Source: Acidobacteriota bacterium
GTDB taxonomy: Bacteria; Acidobacteriota; Terriglobia; Acidiferrales; UBA7541
Assembly (NCBI GenBank): GCA_016201285.1
Contig: JACQDE010000070.1
Span: 59,408-123,407 of the forward strand
Length of the DNA: 64,000 bases
Direction of reading: 5' to 3'
The stretch's first letter is position 1. The number at the start of each line of letters is the position of its first letter. This document shows, one piece after another, positions 44,950-53,381 of the stretch. The position numbers were made by a program, and so were the translations under genes. The notes beneath the pieces are model-generated. The model was not told the DNA's origin. It made no database searches and was given only the letters and a program-made list of their open reading frames with translations.

Positions 44950-46038
44950 GTGAAGAAAACACGGCGAACGATTTTCGCGCTTCTGCTTGTGCTGTTCTTT
45001 CTCTACCTGCTCGCCTGGCCCGTGCCGGTGGAGCCGCAGGCGTGGACGCCGGGGGCGTTGCCGAAGCTCGAAGGCGACTACGCGGTGAACGACAAGCTTG
45101 CCGCGGCGGAACGCATCGGCGCCGGCGTGGGCGTGGGGCCGGAGACGGTGTCGGTGGATGCGCAGGGGCGCATCTACGGCGGCTACGCAGACGGGCGCAT
45201 CGTGCGCTTCGCGCCGGACGGCAGCCGCCCGGAAATGTTTGCGCAAACCGGCGGGCGTCCGGCGGGCCACCGCTTCGACGCGGCGGGCAACCTGATCGTC
45301 GCCGACGCGTCGAAAGGGCTGCTCTCGATTTCTCCCGACGGCAAGATCACCACCCTCGCGACGCAGCAGGGCGGCGTGCCGTTTGGTTTGACCGACGACG
45401 TCGAGCCGGGCGCGGACGGAGATTATTATTTCAGCGACGCATCGTCGAAGCATTCGCTCGCGGAGGTCACGCTTGATTTTATGGAGCACGGCGCGCACGG
45501 CCGCCTGCTGGTGTACGACCCGCGCACGCGCGAGACGCGCCTGCTGCTGGACAAGCTGCACTTCGCCAACGGCGTGGCGGTGGCCCCGGACGCGTCGTTC
45601 GTGCTCGTCGCGGAAACCGCGGAGTACCGCGTGCGGCGCTTCTGGCTCGCGGGACCCAAGGCCGGGCAGTCGGACGTTTTCATCGAAAATTTACCTGGAT
45701 TTCCCGACGGGATTTCGTCGAACGGCCGCGGAATTTTCTGGCTGGCGATTTACGGCCCGCGCAACGCGCAGCTCGACGGCTTGTTGCCGCGGCCGTTCTT
45801 GCGCAAGCTGCTCTTGCGGCTGCACCTGCCGGACCCCGCGCCGCGGCGCTACGCCATGGTGCTCGGCCTCGACGCCGAGGGCCGCGTCGTGCACAATTTG
45901 CAGGATCCGTCCAGCGGCGCCTACGCGCCCGTCACCGCCGTGCAGGAGCACGATGGAATGCTCTACCTCGGCAGCATAAAAGAAAATTCCATCGCCCGCC
46001 TCCCGCTTGCCCAGAGCGAAGCGAAGGGCGCGCGATGA
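44950..46038 (+). CDS. strictosidine synthase / SMP-30-like beta-propeller protein
   Basis: A 362-residue protein from GTG 44950 with an N-terminal membrane anchor (TIFALLLVLFFLYLLAWP). Beta-propeller blades follow, for example PETVSVDAQGRIYGGYADGR, RFDAAGNLIVADASKGLLS and FANGVAVAPDASFVLVAET. YYFSDASSKHSLAEVTLDFMEHGAHGRLL matches the strictosidine synthase-like family (Str_synth), whose bacterial members are probably lactonases or hydrolases with unknown substrates. It is expressed alone from the promoter at 44897-44925. It ends next to a compound family G hairpin. Function beyond family is not known. Confidence 0.8.
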   Translation: MKKTRRTIFALLLVLFFLYLLAWPVPVEPQAWTPGALPKLEGDYAVNDKLAAAERIGAGVGVGPETVSVDAQGRIYGGYADGRIVRFAPDGSRPEMFAQTGGRPAGHRFDAAGNLIVADASKGLLSISPDGKITTLATQQGGVPFGLTDDVEPGADGDYYFSDASSKHSLAEVTLDFMEHGAHGRLLVYDPRTRETRLLLDKLHFANGVAVAPDASFVLVAETAEYRVRRFWLAGPKAGQSDVFIENLPGFPDGISSNGRGIFWLAIYGPRNAQLDGLLPRPFLRKLLLRLHLPDPAPRRYAMVLGLDAEGRVVHNLQDPSSGAYAPVTAVQEHDGMLYLGSIKENSIARLPLAQSEAKGAR

Positions 46039-46042
46039 TTCA

Positions 46043-46109
46043 TGTAGCGCCGCGCTTTAGCGCGGCATTTTTCGGCACCCACCATGCCGCCCTGAAGGGC
46101 GGCGCTACA
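46043..46109. repeat. compound family G hairpin element (copy of 36124-36192)
   Basis: Starts TGTAGCGCCGCGCTTTAGCG and ends CCGCCCTGAAGGGCGGCGCTACA. Two hairpins lie inside outer arms that pair, as in the copy at 36124-36192; the spacer between the hairpins differs. Confidence 0.8.
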
Positions 46110-46245
46110 GTCGCCAGGCGCCGAATCTGTCAAGCCCCGCCGGGGTGCGCGCCACCGCGCCGGGCGCAGACAATCCCTTGCTTCACAAACGGTTAGCCGC
46201 CCCAGCGATTTTTCCGGGGAAGCGAATAATAACCCCCAGCTATGT

Positions 46246-46253
46246 GGTATAAT
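46246..46253 (+). promoter_or_regulatory. extended -10 promoter for the HTH-HNH gene
   Basis: TGGTATAAT (TG plus TATAAT, hexamer at 46248-46253) without a recognisable -35 element. The transcript would begin near 46260 and include a family G arm (46283-46312, TGTAGGGGCGGCCCTGTGTG) before ATG 46330. The rest of 46110-46245 shows no gene. Confidence 0.5.
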
Positions 46254-46329
46254 AGAGATATACAGTAAGAGAACCTCGGTTTTGTAGGGGCGGCCCTGTG
46301 TGGCCGCCCTTTTTGCTTCCAGGCACCTC

Positions 46330-46986
46330 ATGAAAATCAAACACTCGCGCCGCTCCCCAAAATCCTCCCCACCCAACGCAATGCGTCTCTGGGCCGACAT
46401 TGAAGACCATCTCACTCCGGCCTTTGCCCTCTCTTCCTCCGACCGTGCCGTCTACTTCTATTTGGTCCGCCGCGGTCGCCTGCAAGGACAGCGCGTGCTG
46501 CGCATCGCCGCGCGCGCCCTCGCCATCGGCACGCGCCTTTCCCGCAGCACCGTGCGGCTCGTGTTGCGACGCCTGGGTGGCAAGCGTCTTCTTCGCATCC
46601 GCAAACGCAGTTACCAGGGCTACCAGATCGAGGTCATGCTCCCCCGCGAAATCCCCGGTTGTGTGGTGCCGCGCGCGCATGACGGAAAAAATCTGGAAAC
46701 GGTGGACTTCTTTCAGACCCCGAAATACCGTCGCGCCATCTTCACCCGCGAGCGCCGCCGCTGTTTCTACTGCCTCCGCCGCCTCCCCCGCGGGCTGGGC
46801 GTGCTCGACCACGTCGTTCCGCGCGTCCGCTTCGGCCGCAATTCCTACCGCAATCTCGTCGCCTCCTGCGTGGACTGCAACACCCGCAAGGGCCGCCGCT
46901 CCACTGCCCCCTCCGCGAACTCTACCGCCAGGAAATCCTCTCCGCGCGCGAATTCCGCAGGCGGTGCTTCACTTTCCGTGAATTGA
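46330..46986 (+). pseudogene. HTH-HNH endonuclease gene with a probable frameshift near its 3' end
   Basis: From ATG 46330 a 218-residue frame. Residues ~15-105 form a helix-turn-helix domain (DRAVYFYLVRRGRLQGQRVL, RLSRSTVRLVLRRLGG). The HNH nuclease follows with CFYCLRRLPRGLGVLDHVVP and RNLVASCVDCNTRKG, which has the HNH His and Asn and two Cys pairs. After NTRKG the frame turns into Ser/Ala-rich sequence. The shifted frame from about 46911 gives LRELYRQEILSAREFRRRCF and runs to TAG 47037-47039, which looks like the native tail. A one-base change near 46880-46915 is likely. HTH-HNH genes of this type are common stand-alone genes, perhaps remnants of mobile elements. Confidence 0.75.
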
Positions 46987-47165
46987 CTGGCGGCCGCCTC
47001 AAACCCGTCCTTGCATCTCTGACCCGCATTGCTGCGTAGGCGCATATGGCATACGCCCCCTATCGGAACGCGTTTTGATGTAGCGCCGGGCTGCCGCGTT
47101 TTGTGCGGCACACCCGGCATCTGAAGGGACGATTTTCGAACCGGTCCCAACTCTATCTGTTTGAT

Positions 47166-47393
47166 CTACCGCTTGGCGGGGGCGGCGGTTTTCGACGCGA
47201 GCCAGTTCAGCACCATCAGCGCGGGGACCACAAAGGGGAAAATTCCGTAGAGCGTGTCGCTCGCGGAGTGCGAATGACGGTCCACGGCGATGAACGCCTG
47301 GATGCAGAAGACCAACGTGAGCAAGGTGGCCAGCCATCCGGCCAGCGACACCGGGCGATAGATCCAACCCCAGGGTTTGAACCAGGCGAGCAT
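47166..47393 (-). CDS. small membrane protein
   Basis: A 75-residue protein from ATG 47393 with AGGAGG just upstream. Two hydrophobic segments (LAGWLATLLTLVFCIQAFIAV and LYGIFPFVVPALMVLNWLA) flank a polar loop with His residues (DRHSHSASDT). It begins with a Trp-rich, basic stretch and ends AKR. It is not recognised. Its promoter and operator-like palindromes (47406-47452) are the clearest in this part of the window, so the protein is probably regulated and real. Confidence 0.7.
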   Translation of the reverse strand: MLAWFKPWGWIYRPVSLAGWLATLLTLVFCIQAFIAVDRHSHSASDTLYGIFPFVVPALMVLNWLASKTAAPAKR

Positions 47394-47405
47394 CGAATCC
47401 TCCTA

Positions 47406-47416
47406 AAGTTTAACTT
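47406..47416. promoter_or_regulatory. palindrome AAGTTTAACTT at the start of the small membrane protein's transcript
   Basis: A perfect 11-bp palindrome between the -10 region and the ribosome site. It may be an operator for the same regulator as the inverted repeat at 47420-47446. Confidence 0.4.
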
Positions 47417-47419
47417 AGA

Positions 47420-47452
47420 GAGTACTTTATATTGCAAAGAGTATTCTGTCAA
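47420..47452 (-). promoter_or_regulatory. promoter with overlapping inverted repeat for the small membrane protein
   Basis: Minus-strand TTGACA (47447-47452, perfect) and TAAAGT (47424-47429) with a 17-bp spacer. An inverted repeat GAGTACT (47420-47426) and AGTATTC (47440-47446) covers the -10 element and spacer and could bind a repressor. Confidence 0.6.
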
Positions 47453-47647
47453 GGGCCTTTTCGCGGCCATGGAGCGCGGCGGCTTGACGCCGCTCTGTAG
47501 GGGCGCTGGATTGTGAATCGCGGGATGGCCGCGTACAATCGAAGATTCAAGAATGCACGCATGAGATCACCGTTCCACATCGTCAATGAAACGAATCACG
47601 CGCCGGCGGGCTGCGGCACGAGCGGCGCCGTCGTGTATTCCCCCAAC

Positions 47648-48511
47648 ATGCACCCTCGCCCCGACTGGCTGAAGGTGAAATATTTCGGCGGGGAGAACGG
47701 GCAGGAGTTGAAGCGCATCATGCGCACGCTCGGGCTGCACACCGTCTGCGAGTCGGCGCGCTGTCCCAACATGGGCGAGTGCTGGGAGCATCGCACGGCG
47801 ACGTTCATGATTCTCGGCAACATCTGCACGCGCTCGTGCGGATTTTGCGCGGTGCCCAGTGGAAAGCCTATCGGCCCGCCGGAAGAAGACGAGCCGCTGC
47901 GCGTCGCGGAAGCCGTCGAAAAAATGGGGCTGCGTTACGCCGTGGTCACCAGCGTCAACCGCGACGACCAGCCCGACGGCGGCGCGGCCCTCTTCGCGCG
48001 CACGATTGAAGAAATCCGCCGGCGGCGGCCGGGCTGCAAAATCGAAGTGCTCATCCCCGACTTTCGCGGCGACTGGAGCGCGCTGGAGATCGTGCTGCGC
48101 GCGCGGCCGGACGTGTTGAACCACAACACCGAAACGGTGCCGCGCCTCTACCGGCAGGTGCGCAAGGGCGCGGTGTACGAGCGTTCGCTCGAGCTGCTGC
48201 GGCGCGTGAAGGAGTTTGACGCGACGCTGCCGTCGAAGACGGGCTTGATGCTCGGCCTGGGCGAGACGCGCGAGGAAATTCTCGGCGCGATGGCGGACAT
48301 CGCCGCGCAGGGCACGGACATTCTCACTCTCGGACAATACCTCCAACCCACGCGCGAGCATCTGCCGGTCGCGCGGTACGTCCATCCGGACGAATTTGCT
48401 GAGTACAAGGCCGTCGGCGAGCGCGAGATGGGCTTCAAGCACATCGAGGCGGGGCCATTGGTGCGGTCGTCGTATCACGCGCACGAGCAGGAGGCTGCCG
48501 CGCATCTGTAG
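47648..48511 (+). CDS. lipA: lipoyl synthase
   Basis: A 287-residue radical SAM enzyme that inserts two sulfur atoms into octanoyl groups on lipoyl domains. The auxiliary cluster Cys motif is [12 protein letters not shown], the SAM cluster is CTRSCGFC, and the conserved end is [26 protein letters not shown] and [19 protein letters not shown] are family hallmarks. ATG 47648 ([11 protein letters not shown]) gives a normal LipA N-terminus; in-frame starts at 47561 and 47513 would add residues not typical of the family. No lipB is nearby. The stop codon is part of a family G arm (CTGTAGCGGCGGC). Confidence 0.92.
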   Translation: MHPRPDWLKVKYFGGENGQELKRIMRTLGLHTVCESARCPNMGECWEHRTATFMILGNICTRSCGFCAVPSGKPIGPPEEDEPLRVAEAVEKMGLRYAVVTSVNRDDQPDGGAALFARTIEEIRRRRPGCKIEVLIPDFRGDWSALEIVLRARPDVLNHNTETVPRLYRQVRKGAVYERSLELLRRVKEFDATLPSKTGLMLGLGETREEILGAMADIAAQGTDILTLGQYLQPTREHLPVARYVHPDEFAEYKAVGEREMGFKHIEAGPLVRSSYHAHEQEAAAHL

Positions 48512-48862
48512 CGGCGGCTTTACGCCGCCAGCCCGCGGGCTGCTTTTTGAGAGACGGGCGTGCTTTCTTGTAGCGGCGGGCTTCTCCGGTTTCGGGTCCG
48601 ATGAGTCTCATCGGACCACCGGACTCCTGAAATCGGAGAGACACGGAGAAAAACCAAATCAGAAACTTTCGCCCGGCCCTGCTTCCTGTTTCCCACACCC
48701 CATTCTCCTCACCAGCCTCAGATTTAGTTTGTTCGATCTGATTTCAAACTTCTGATTTCTGCCTCCTGCCTTCTGTGTTCTGATTTCTGACTTCTGACTT
48801 CTGATTTCTGACTTCCTTCTTCCTCCCTAGACAATCGGCGGAATCTGTGTAATCTGCGGATG
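48512..48862. repeat. repeat-filled 353-bp intergenic region
   Basis: No gene is seen. Order: family G arms (TAGCGGCGGCTTTACGCC; TAGCGGCGGGCTTCTCCGG), a TCTCATCGGACCACC hairpin, low-complexity DNA, family I (TTCTGACTTCTGACTTCTGA) at 48748-48815 and family C (TGTGTAATCTGCGGATG) which lies directly before the next start codon and includes the space where a ribosome site would be. Confidence 0.8.
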
Positions 48863-48864
48863 CG

Positions 48865-50019
48865 ATGAACTGGCTGCGCGAGCGAATCCGCTTTGACCGC
48901 AACGAACTCTCCGGCGCGTTCGGAGACATCGGCACGGATTTCCCGTTGCTGGTCGGAATGATCCTCGCCGCCGGGCTCGACGCGCCTAGCGTGCTGATTA
49001 TTTTTGGCGCGATGCAAGTGCTTACGGGACTCGCCTACGGCATGCCCATGCCGGTGCAGCCGCTCAAGGCCATGGCGGTGATCGTCATCACGCAACGCAT
49101 TGCGCCCAACGTGCTCTACGGTGGCGGGCTGGCGATTGGCGCGGTGATGCTGCTGCTGACGGTGACAGGACTCATCGGCTGGGTGGCGCGCATCGTGCCG
49201 AAGAGCGTCGTGCGCGGCGTGCAGTTCGGGCTGGGAATGCAACTCGCGTCGCTGGCCCTGCGCGACTACGTGACCTCGGACGGCTGGCCCGGCTATGCGC
49301 TGGCCGCGGTCGCGTTTGCGTTGACGCTCGCGCTCCTCGGCAACCGAAAATTTCCTCCCGCGCCGTTCATTATTTTGCTGGGCGTCGCCTACGCGCTGCT
49401 CTTCAAGCTCGACGGCGGCGCGTTCACCAGTGGGGCAGGCTTCAGCCTGCCCAAGTTTCACATATTGAGTTGGTCTGACATTTTGCAGGGCTGCATTTTG
49501 CTCGCGCTGCCGCAACTGCCGCTTTCGCTCGGCAATTCCATATTGGCGACGCAGCGCGTGGCCACCGACTTGTTCCCTGAAAAAAAGGTGAGCGTGCGAA
49601 AAATCAGCCTCACCTATTCACTCATGAACATCGTGAGCCCGTTTTTCAGCGGCGTGCCCACGTGTCACGGCTCGGGCGGCATCGCCGGGCACCACGCCTT
49701 CGGCGGGCGCACCGGCGGCAGTGTGGTCATCTACGGCACGATGTATCTCACGCTGGGATTATTTTTCGGCGGAGGTTTTCAAGCCGCCGTGAAATTGTTT
49801 CCGCTGCCCGTGCTCGGCGTGATCCTGCTTTTCGAGGCGCTCGCGCTGATGAAGCTCGTCCGCGACATGTTTTCCAACACCGCGGATTTCTTTATCGTCC
49901 TGCTCGTCGGCCTCATTGCCTTCGGCCTCCCCTACGGCTACGTCCTCGGCGTGGTGATTGGGACCGTGATTGCCTATGTCATGAAAGACCGCCTCGCATC
50001 CACGGATGAACACAAATAA
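48865..50019 (+). CDS. MOT1-family molybdate/sulfate-type transporter with a repeat-derived insert and tail
   Basis: A 384-residue inner-membrane transporter with about 10-11 segments. LSGAFGDIGTDFPLLVGMIL and YGMPMPVQPLKAMAVIVI near the N-terminus and PTCHGSGGIAGHHAFGGRTG in the second half are the two related motifs of MOT1-like (molybdate/sulfate) transporters. Residues ~188-197 (TSGAGFSLPK) come from the family G hairpin GGGGCAGGCTTCAGCCTGCC, in a cytoplasmic or periplasmic loop. The C-terminal residues STDEHK and the stop are family B sequence. The anion is inferred from family only. Confidence 0.85.
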   Translation: MNWLRERIRFDRNELSGAFGDIGTDFPLLVGMILAAGLDAPSVLIIFGAMQVLTGLAYGMPMPVQPLKAMAVIVITQRIAPNVLYGGGLAIGAVMLLLTVTGLIGWVARIVPKSVVRGVQFGLGMQLASLALRDYVTSDGWPGYALAAVAFALTLALLGNRKFPPAPFIILLGVAYALLFKLDGGAFTSGAGFSLPKFHILSWSDILQGCILLALPQLPLSLGNSILATQRVATDLFPEKKVSVRKISLTYSLMNIVSPFFSGVPTCHGSGGIAGHHAFGGRTGGSVVIYGTMYLTLGLFFGGGFQAAVKLFPLPVLGVILLFEALALMKLVRDMFSNTADFFIVLLVGLIAFGLPYGYVLGVVIGTVIAYVMKDRLASTDEHK

Positions 50020-50031
50020 ACCGGTTTGCTG

Positions 50032-50060
50032 TTGACGCTATGCCATAAATGGCATATCCT
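50032..50060 (+). promoter_or_regulatory. HigBA-type promoter with an 18-bp operator palindrome in the spacer
   Basis: TTGACG (50032-50037) and TATCCT (50055-50060) with a 17-bp spacer. The perfect palindrome TATGCCATAAATGGCATA (50039-50056) fills the spacer and touches the -10 element, the usual place for toxin-antitoxin autorepression. Confidence 0.7.
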
Positions 50061-50066
50061 GCTCCT

Positions 50067-50429
50067 GTGAAGCCCGCTTCCCTCAAGCCCGTGGTCTGGA
50101 TGGGCGATTCCCTGGTGGTCTTGCGGGCGTTCCCCAAAGCGGTGCAAGAGGAAATCGGCTACGCGCTGCACAAAGCGCAACTTGGGGAGAAACACGAGCG
50201 CGCCAAGCCCTTGAAGGGTTTTGGCTCCGGGGTCTTGGAGGTGGTGTCAGACCATCGCGGTGACACGTTTCGAGCCGTGTACACGGTCCGGCTCGCGGGC
50301 AAGGTCTATGTGCTCCACGCCTTTCAGAAGAAATCCACGCGGGGCATTGCCACGCCGAAGTCCGAACTTGGTCTGGTGCAACAGCGATTGAAACGGGCAA
50401 TGGAATTGCACGCCCAACAGGAGGACTAG
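50067..50429 (+). CDS. HigB/RelE-superfamily (Gp49-like) toxin
   Basis: A 120-residue toxin of the Gp49-like type, probably an mRNA-cleaving ribosome-dependent RNase. Conserved features are LRAFPKAVQEEIGYALHKAQ, AKPLKGFGSGVLEVVSDHRG, TFRAVYTVRLAGKVYVLHAF and QKKSTRGIATP. The frame is open from ATG 50049, but that codon lies upstream of the predicted transcription start. GTG 50067 matches the family start (VKPASLKP) and would coincide with +1, giving a leaderless mRNA. The antitoxin gene begins 1 bp after its stop. Confidence 0.85.
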   Translation: MKPASLKPVVWMGDSLVVLRAFPKAVQEEIGYALHKAQLGEKHERAKPLKGFGSGVLEVVSDHRGDTFRAVYTVRLAGKVYVLHAFQKKSTRGIATPKSELGLVQQRLKRAMELHAQQED

Positions 50430-50430
50430 T

Positions 50431-50757
50431 ATGCGGTCCAAAGCGGATTACACAGTCAGCAGCGGCAACGTCTTTGCCGACCTGGGCTTTCCAAACGCGG
50501 AAGAGATGCTCGCCAAAGCCGAGCTGGCCCACAAAATCACCGCGATTATCGAGCGCCGCCGCCTGACCCAGGCCCGGGCTGCCGCTCTGCTCGGAGTGGA
50601 CCAGCCCAAAGTGTCCGCGCTTAAGCGGGGCCGTCTTTCTGGCTTTTCGCTCGAACGGCTCGTGCGCTTCCTGATTTTGCTGGGTCGCGATGTGCAGATT
50701 GTCGTCAAGCGGCGCCGCCTTGTCCGCCGCGGCCGCGCGCGCCTCCTCGTTGCCTAG
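50431..50757 (+). CDS. XRE/HigA-family antitoxin
   Basis: A 108-residue DNA-binding antitoxin. The helix-turn-helix is ITAIIERRRLTQARAAALLG with VDQPKVSALKRGRLSGFSLE, a typical HigA-type XRE domain. The basic tail is RRRLVRRGRARLL. It follows the toxin gene by 1 bp and should neutralise it and repress the promoter through the palindrome at 50039-50056. Confidence 0.87.
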   Translation: MRSKADYTVSSGNVFADLGFPNAEEMLAKAELAHKITAIIERRRLTQARAAALLGVDQPKVSALKRGRLSGFSLERLVRFLILLGRDVQIVVKRRRLVRRGRARLLVA

Positions 50758-50802
50758 GCGGGACGCATTGTAGGGGCGCTGCTTGCTGCGCCCGGTTCAT
50801 GT

Positions 50803-50839
50803 AGTGGCAACCTGCGCGGGTGGTGCGCAGGTTGCCACT
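50803..50839. repeat. 15-bp stem hairpin after the toxin-antitoxin pair
   Basis: AGTGGCAACCTGCGC (50803-50817) and its reverse complement (50825-50839) with a 7-base loop. It lacks a T-tract, so it is a poor terminator and may be a repeat. A shorter family G arm (TAGGGGCGCTGCTTGCTGCG) precedes it. No gene is seen between 50758 and 51036. Confidence 0.7.
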
Positions 50840-51036
50840 TCGGTGCTCATGGCGAATCACCGCGCCATAACCGAGAACTTATCGGTAGTTCTGGAGATTC
50901 TGAAAAAATATGCCGCGTGAAATTTTGCGCATCCACATTGTCCCGCATGGGGGTGGGGTAGCACGCAGACGTGCAACTCCAAACCGCGTACTGTAGAATC
51001 GGACCGTTGATTTGATGGTAAACCAGAGTTTAGCCG

Positions 51037-53334
51037 ATGCCTAGCTACGATTTCCGATCGCTCTCTAGCTACGATTTTGAGCTCCTTGCGCGAGATTTGC
51101 TCCAAGAGGAGCTGCATGTACGCCTTGAGAGTTTTGCGAAGGGACCAGACGGGGGCGTGGACTTTCGTTTCCAGAATGCTGAGGGCGACCTCGTCGTCCA
51201 GTGCAAGCACTATGCGAACTATGACGATCTCTTCAAAATTCTGAAACGAGATGAAGCTCCGAAGGTTAATCGGTTGAAACCAATCCGCTACATTTTAGCA
51301 GTTTCGACACCATTAACGCCGTATCGCAAGGATGCCATACTCGCTCTGTTCGCACCCTACTGCCGCGCGTCGGCCGATATAATCGGTAGAGAGGATCTCA
51401 ACAATCTACTTGGGCTCCATCCAGGCGTCGAGCGCAAACAATTCAAGCTTTGGCTGACAAGTGAGGCCGTGCTGACTCGGCTTCTTCAAGGTGGCATTTG
51501 GGGAGATGCAGAGTTAACCGTGCAACGAATCCGGCAGCGTACAAGCCGGTATGTACGAAATCCGAGCCTTGGTCGCGCGAGACAGATATTAGACAAGCAT
51601 CAATACTGCATAATTGCAGGCATTCCAGGCATTGGGAAAATAACCTTGGCCGAAATTCTCTTGATCGAGTACGTGGACCGTCATGGATTCCAGGCCATCC
51701 GGATTGCGAACGATCTCTCGGAGATCAAACCGGTAAAAAACCAGGAAAATCGCCAAATCTTCTATTTTGATGATTTCTTGGGCAAGACTGCTTTGGACAA
51801 GTTGCAGAAGAACGAAGATCAACGACTTCTGGAATTCATAGAGGAAGTAGCGGCGAACAAAAACTGGCGTTTCATTCTGACCACGAGGGAATATATCTTA
51901 AACGCTGCAAAGACTCGATACGAAACACTAGCACAGCCGCCGGTCGACTTGACGCCTTGTATTATTGAACTTTCCGATTACACGCACCCGATCCGGGCAA
52001 GGATTTTGTACAACCACATTTTCTTTTCTGATCTCCCCAACACGTACAAGCGCGCACTCCTTGAAAATCGGCGTTACGAGAAGATCTTGGCTCACTCTAA
52101 TTACAACCCGAGAATAGTTGAGCATATGACGCAGGCTCGGAACGTTACAAACAAACCAGCGACTGCCTTTTTCGATGACTTTCTAAAAAATCTCGCGAAT
52201 CCTGCGCGAGTTTGGGATCACGCTTTTCGATCCCAACTAACTGTGGCCGCTCAACATGTACTGCTTGTAATGAGTTCGTTGCCCGATGAGATACTCCTCA
52301 CTGATTTGGAGACTGCCTTTAATCGATTCTTCCAATTCCGACGCACAAAACTTGGCTTTAGCACTTCGGGTAGGGATTTCGAATTCGCGCTGAAAGAGTT
52401 GGATGGCAATTTTGTCAAATCCTCGCTAATCGGTAAGCATCAGATAGTCAAGTTCCACAACCCGTCTGTAGCTGACTTTCTTGAGGCCTATTTGGCCAAT
52501 TCACCTAATGACGTTGCCGATCTTTTTGAGTCTGTGTGCTTTTTTGATCAGTTTTCTAGGTTATGGCGAGGCCAGGGCGGTACGAGATTCAACGGGATTG
52601 ACAAGCATAGTGAAAGGTTCATACGCGCGTTTGCACATCAGTTTTCTTCTCCAGACTGCAGACTCATGCCGATAGTCAACAGCGAAGGTGTCAAAATAGG
52701 TGTGCATCATTGGGACAAGTCTTTTGAAGCCAGAATTGTTTTTGCAATCGAAGTAGCAAACGCGTTGAAGACGCCAGACTCGCACGCAGTCGTGGACCAA
52801 CTACTGAACATCCTGCGAGCACGGATAAGTTCAGGGGAAGGCGAAAAAGAGGACCTCGTTCGATTGTTGCAAACGCTGAATTCTCGAGAGTCGAGCCCCG
52901 AAATCAAACAAGCCATTTTCGCAGCCGCTAAGGGGTACCTTACACGCGATCTTGAAGAATTGGATGATTTTAGAAGCGTCGGCATGTTTGTCGATAACTT
53001 CCCCGCTGCAGTCGCACCGACCGAACTAGCGACAATTGGCGCAGCATTCATTCGGTTCTGTGAAACTTACGACGACTCATGGGCTAATGAACCGGATGCA
53101 CTTCGTGGCGTCGCAGAAGACTTCGAGCGCGTAAGTTCGCAGCTTGATGTAGACGTCCAGGCAATTTGCGAAGATCTAGTGAAACGGGCGAAAGAATGGG
53201 AGAGCGAACTTAGGACGGAAACCTACGAAAGTGATGATTCGGATGAGGAAAGACTCAGTCTGGATCCGGCTACCGAAAGCATCGACATCATGTTCGATGG
53301 TCTTCTGCACGAGATAGATGAGAGGACGAATTAG
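51037..53334 (+). CDS. Mrr-type nuclease fused to a STAND NTPase, probable anti-phage protein
   Basis: A 765-residue protein. Residues 1-~130 form a PD-(D/E)XK Mrr-like domain: FELLARDLLQEEL, GPDGGVDFRF (Asp42) and DLVVQCKHYA (Gln55, Lys57). A STAND-type NTPase follows: Walker A AGIPGIGKI at ~194-202 with Ile202 where Thr or Ser is expected and Thr203 next to it, Walker B IFYFDDFLG (Asp245, Asp246), and sensor-like FILTTREYIL. Long alpha-helical repeats follow to an acidic C-terminus (DDSDEERLS). It resembles the Mrr-nSTAND3 architecture linked to defence. Codons are less GC-rich than neighbours, suggesting transfer. It stands alone. Confidence 0.85.
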   Translation: MPSYDFRSLSSYDFELLARDLLQEELHVRLESFAKGPDGGVDFRFQNAEGDLVVQCKHYANYDDLFKILKRDEAPKVNRLKPIRYILAVSTPLTPYRKDAILALFAPYCRASADIIGREDLNNLLGLHPGVERKQFKLWLTSEAVLTRLLQGGIWGDAELTVQRIRQRTSRYVRNPSLGRARQILDKHQYCIIAGIPGIGKITLAEILLIEYVDRHGFQAIRIANDLSEIKPVKNQENRQIFYFDDFLGKTALDKLQKNEDQRLLEFIEEVAANKNWRFILTTREYILNAAKTRYETLAQPPVDLTPCIIELSDYTHPIRARILYNHIFFSDLPNTYKRALLENRRYEKILAHSNYNPRIVEHMTQARNVTNKPATAFFDDFLKNLANPARVWDHAFRSQLTVAAQHVLLVMSSLPDEILLTDLETAFNRFFQFRRTKLGFSTSGRDFEFALKELDGNFVKSSLIGKHQIVKFHNPSVADFLEAYLANSPNDVADLFESVCFFDQFSRLWRGQGGTRFNGIDKHSERFIRAFAHQFSSPDCRLMPIVNSEGVKIGVHHWDKSFEARIVFAIEVANALKTPDSHAVVDQLLNILRARISSGEGEKEDLVRLLQTLNSRESSPEIKQAIFAAAKGYLTRDLEELDDFRSVGMFVDNFPAAVAPTELATIGAAFIRFCETYDDSWANEPDALRGVAEDFERVSSQLDVDVQAICEDLVKRAKEWESELRTETYESDDSDEERLSLDPATESIDIMFDGLLHEIDERTN

Positions 53335-53381
53335 AATTGTCGGTCGAAGGGACGAAATGTTTCCCTTCGGATTTCTCCGCC

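Noticed and set aside
50803..50839. Rho-independent terminator after the toxin-antitoxin pair
   Set aside because: The stem is strong but no T-tract follows, so it was listed as a repeat hairpin instead.
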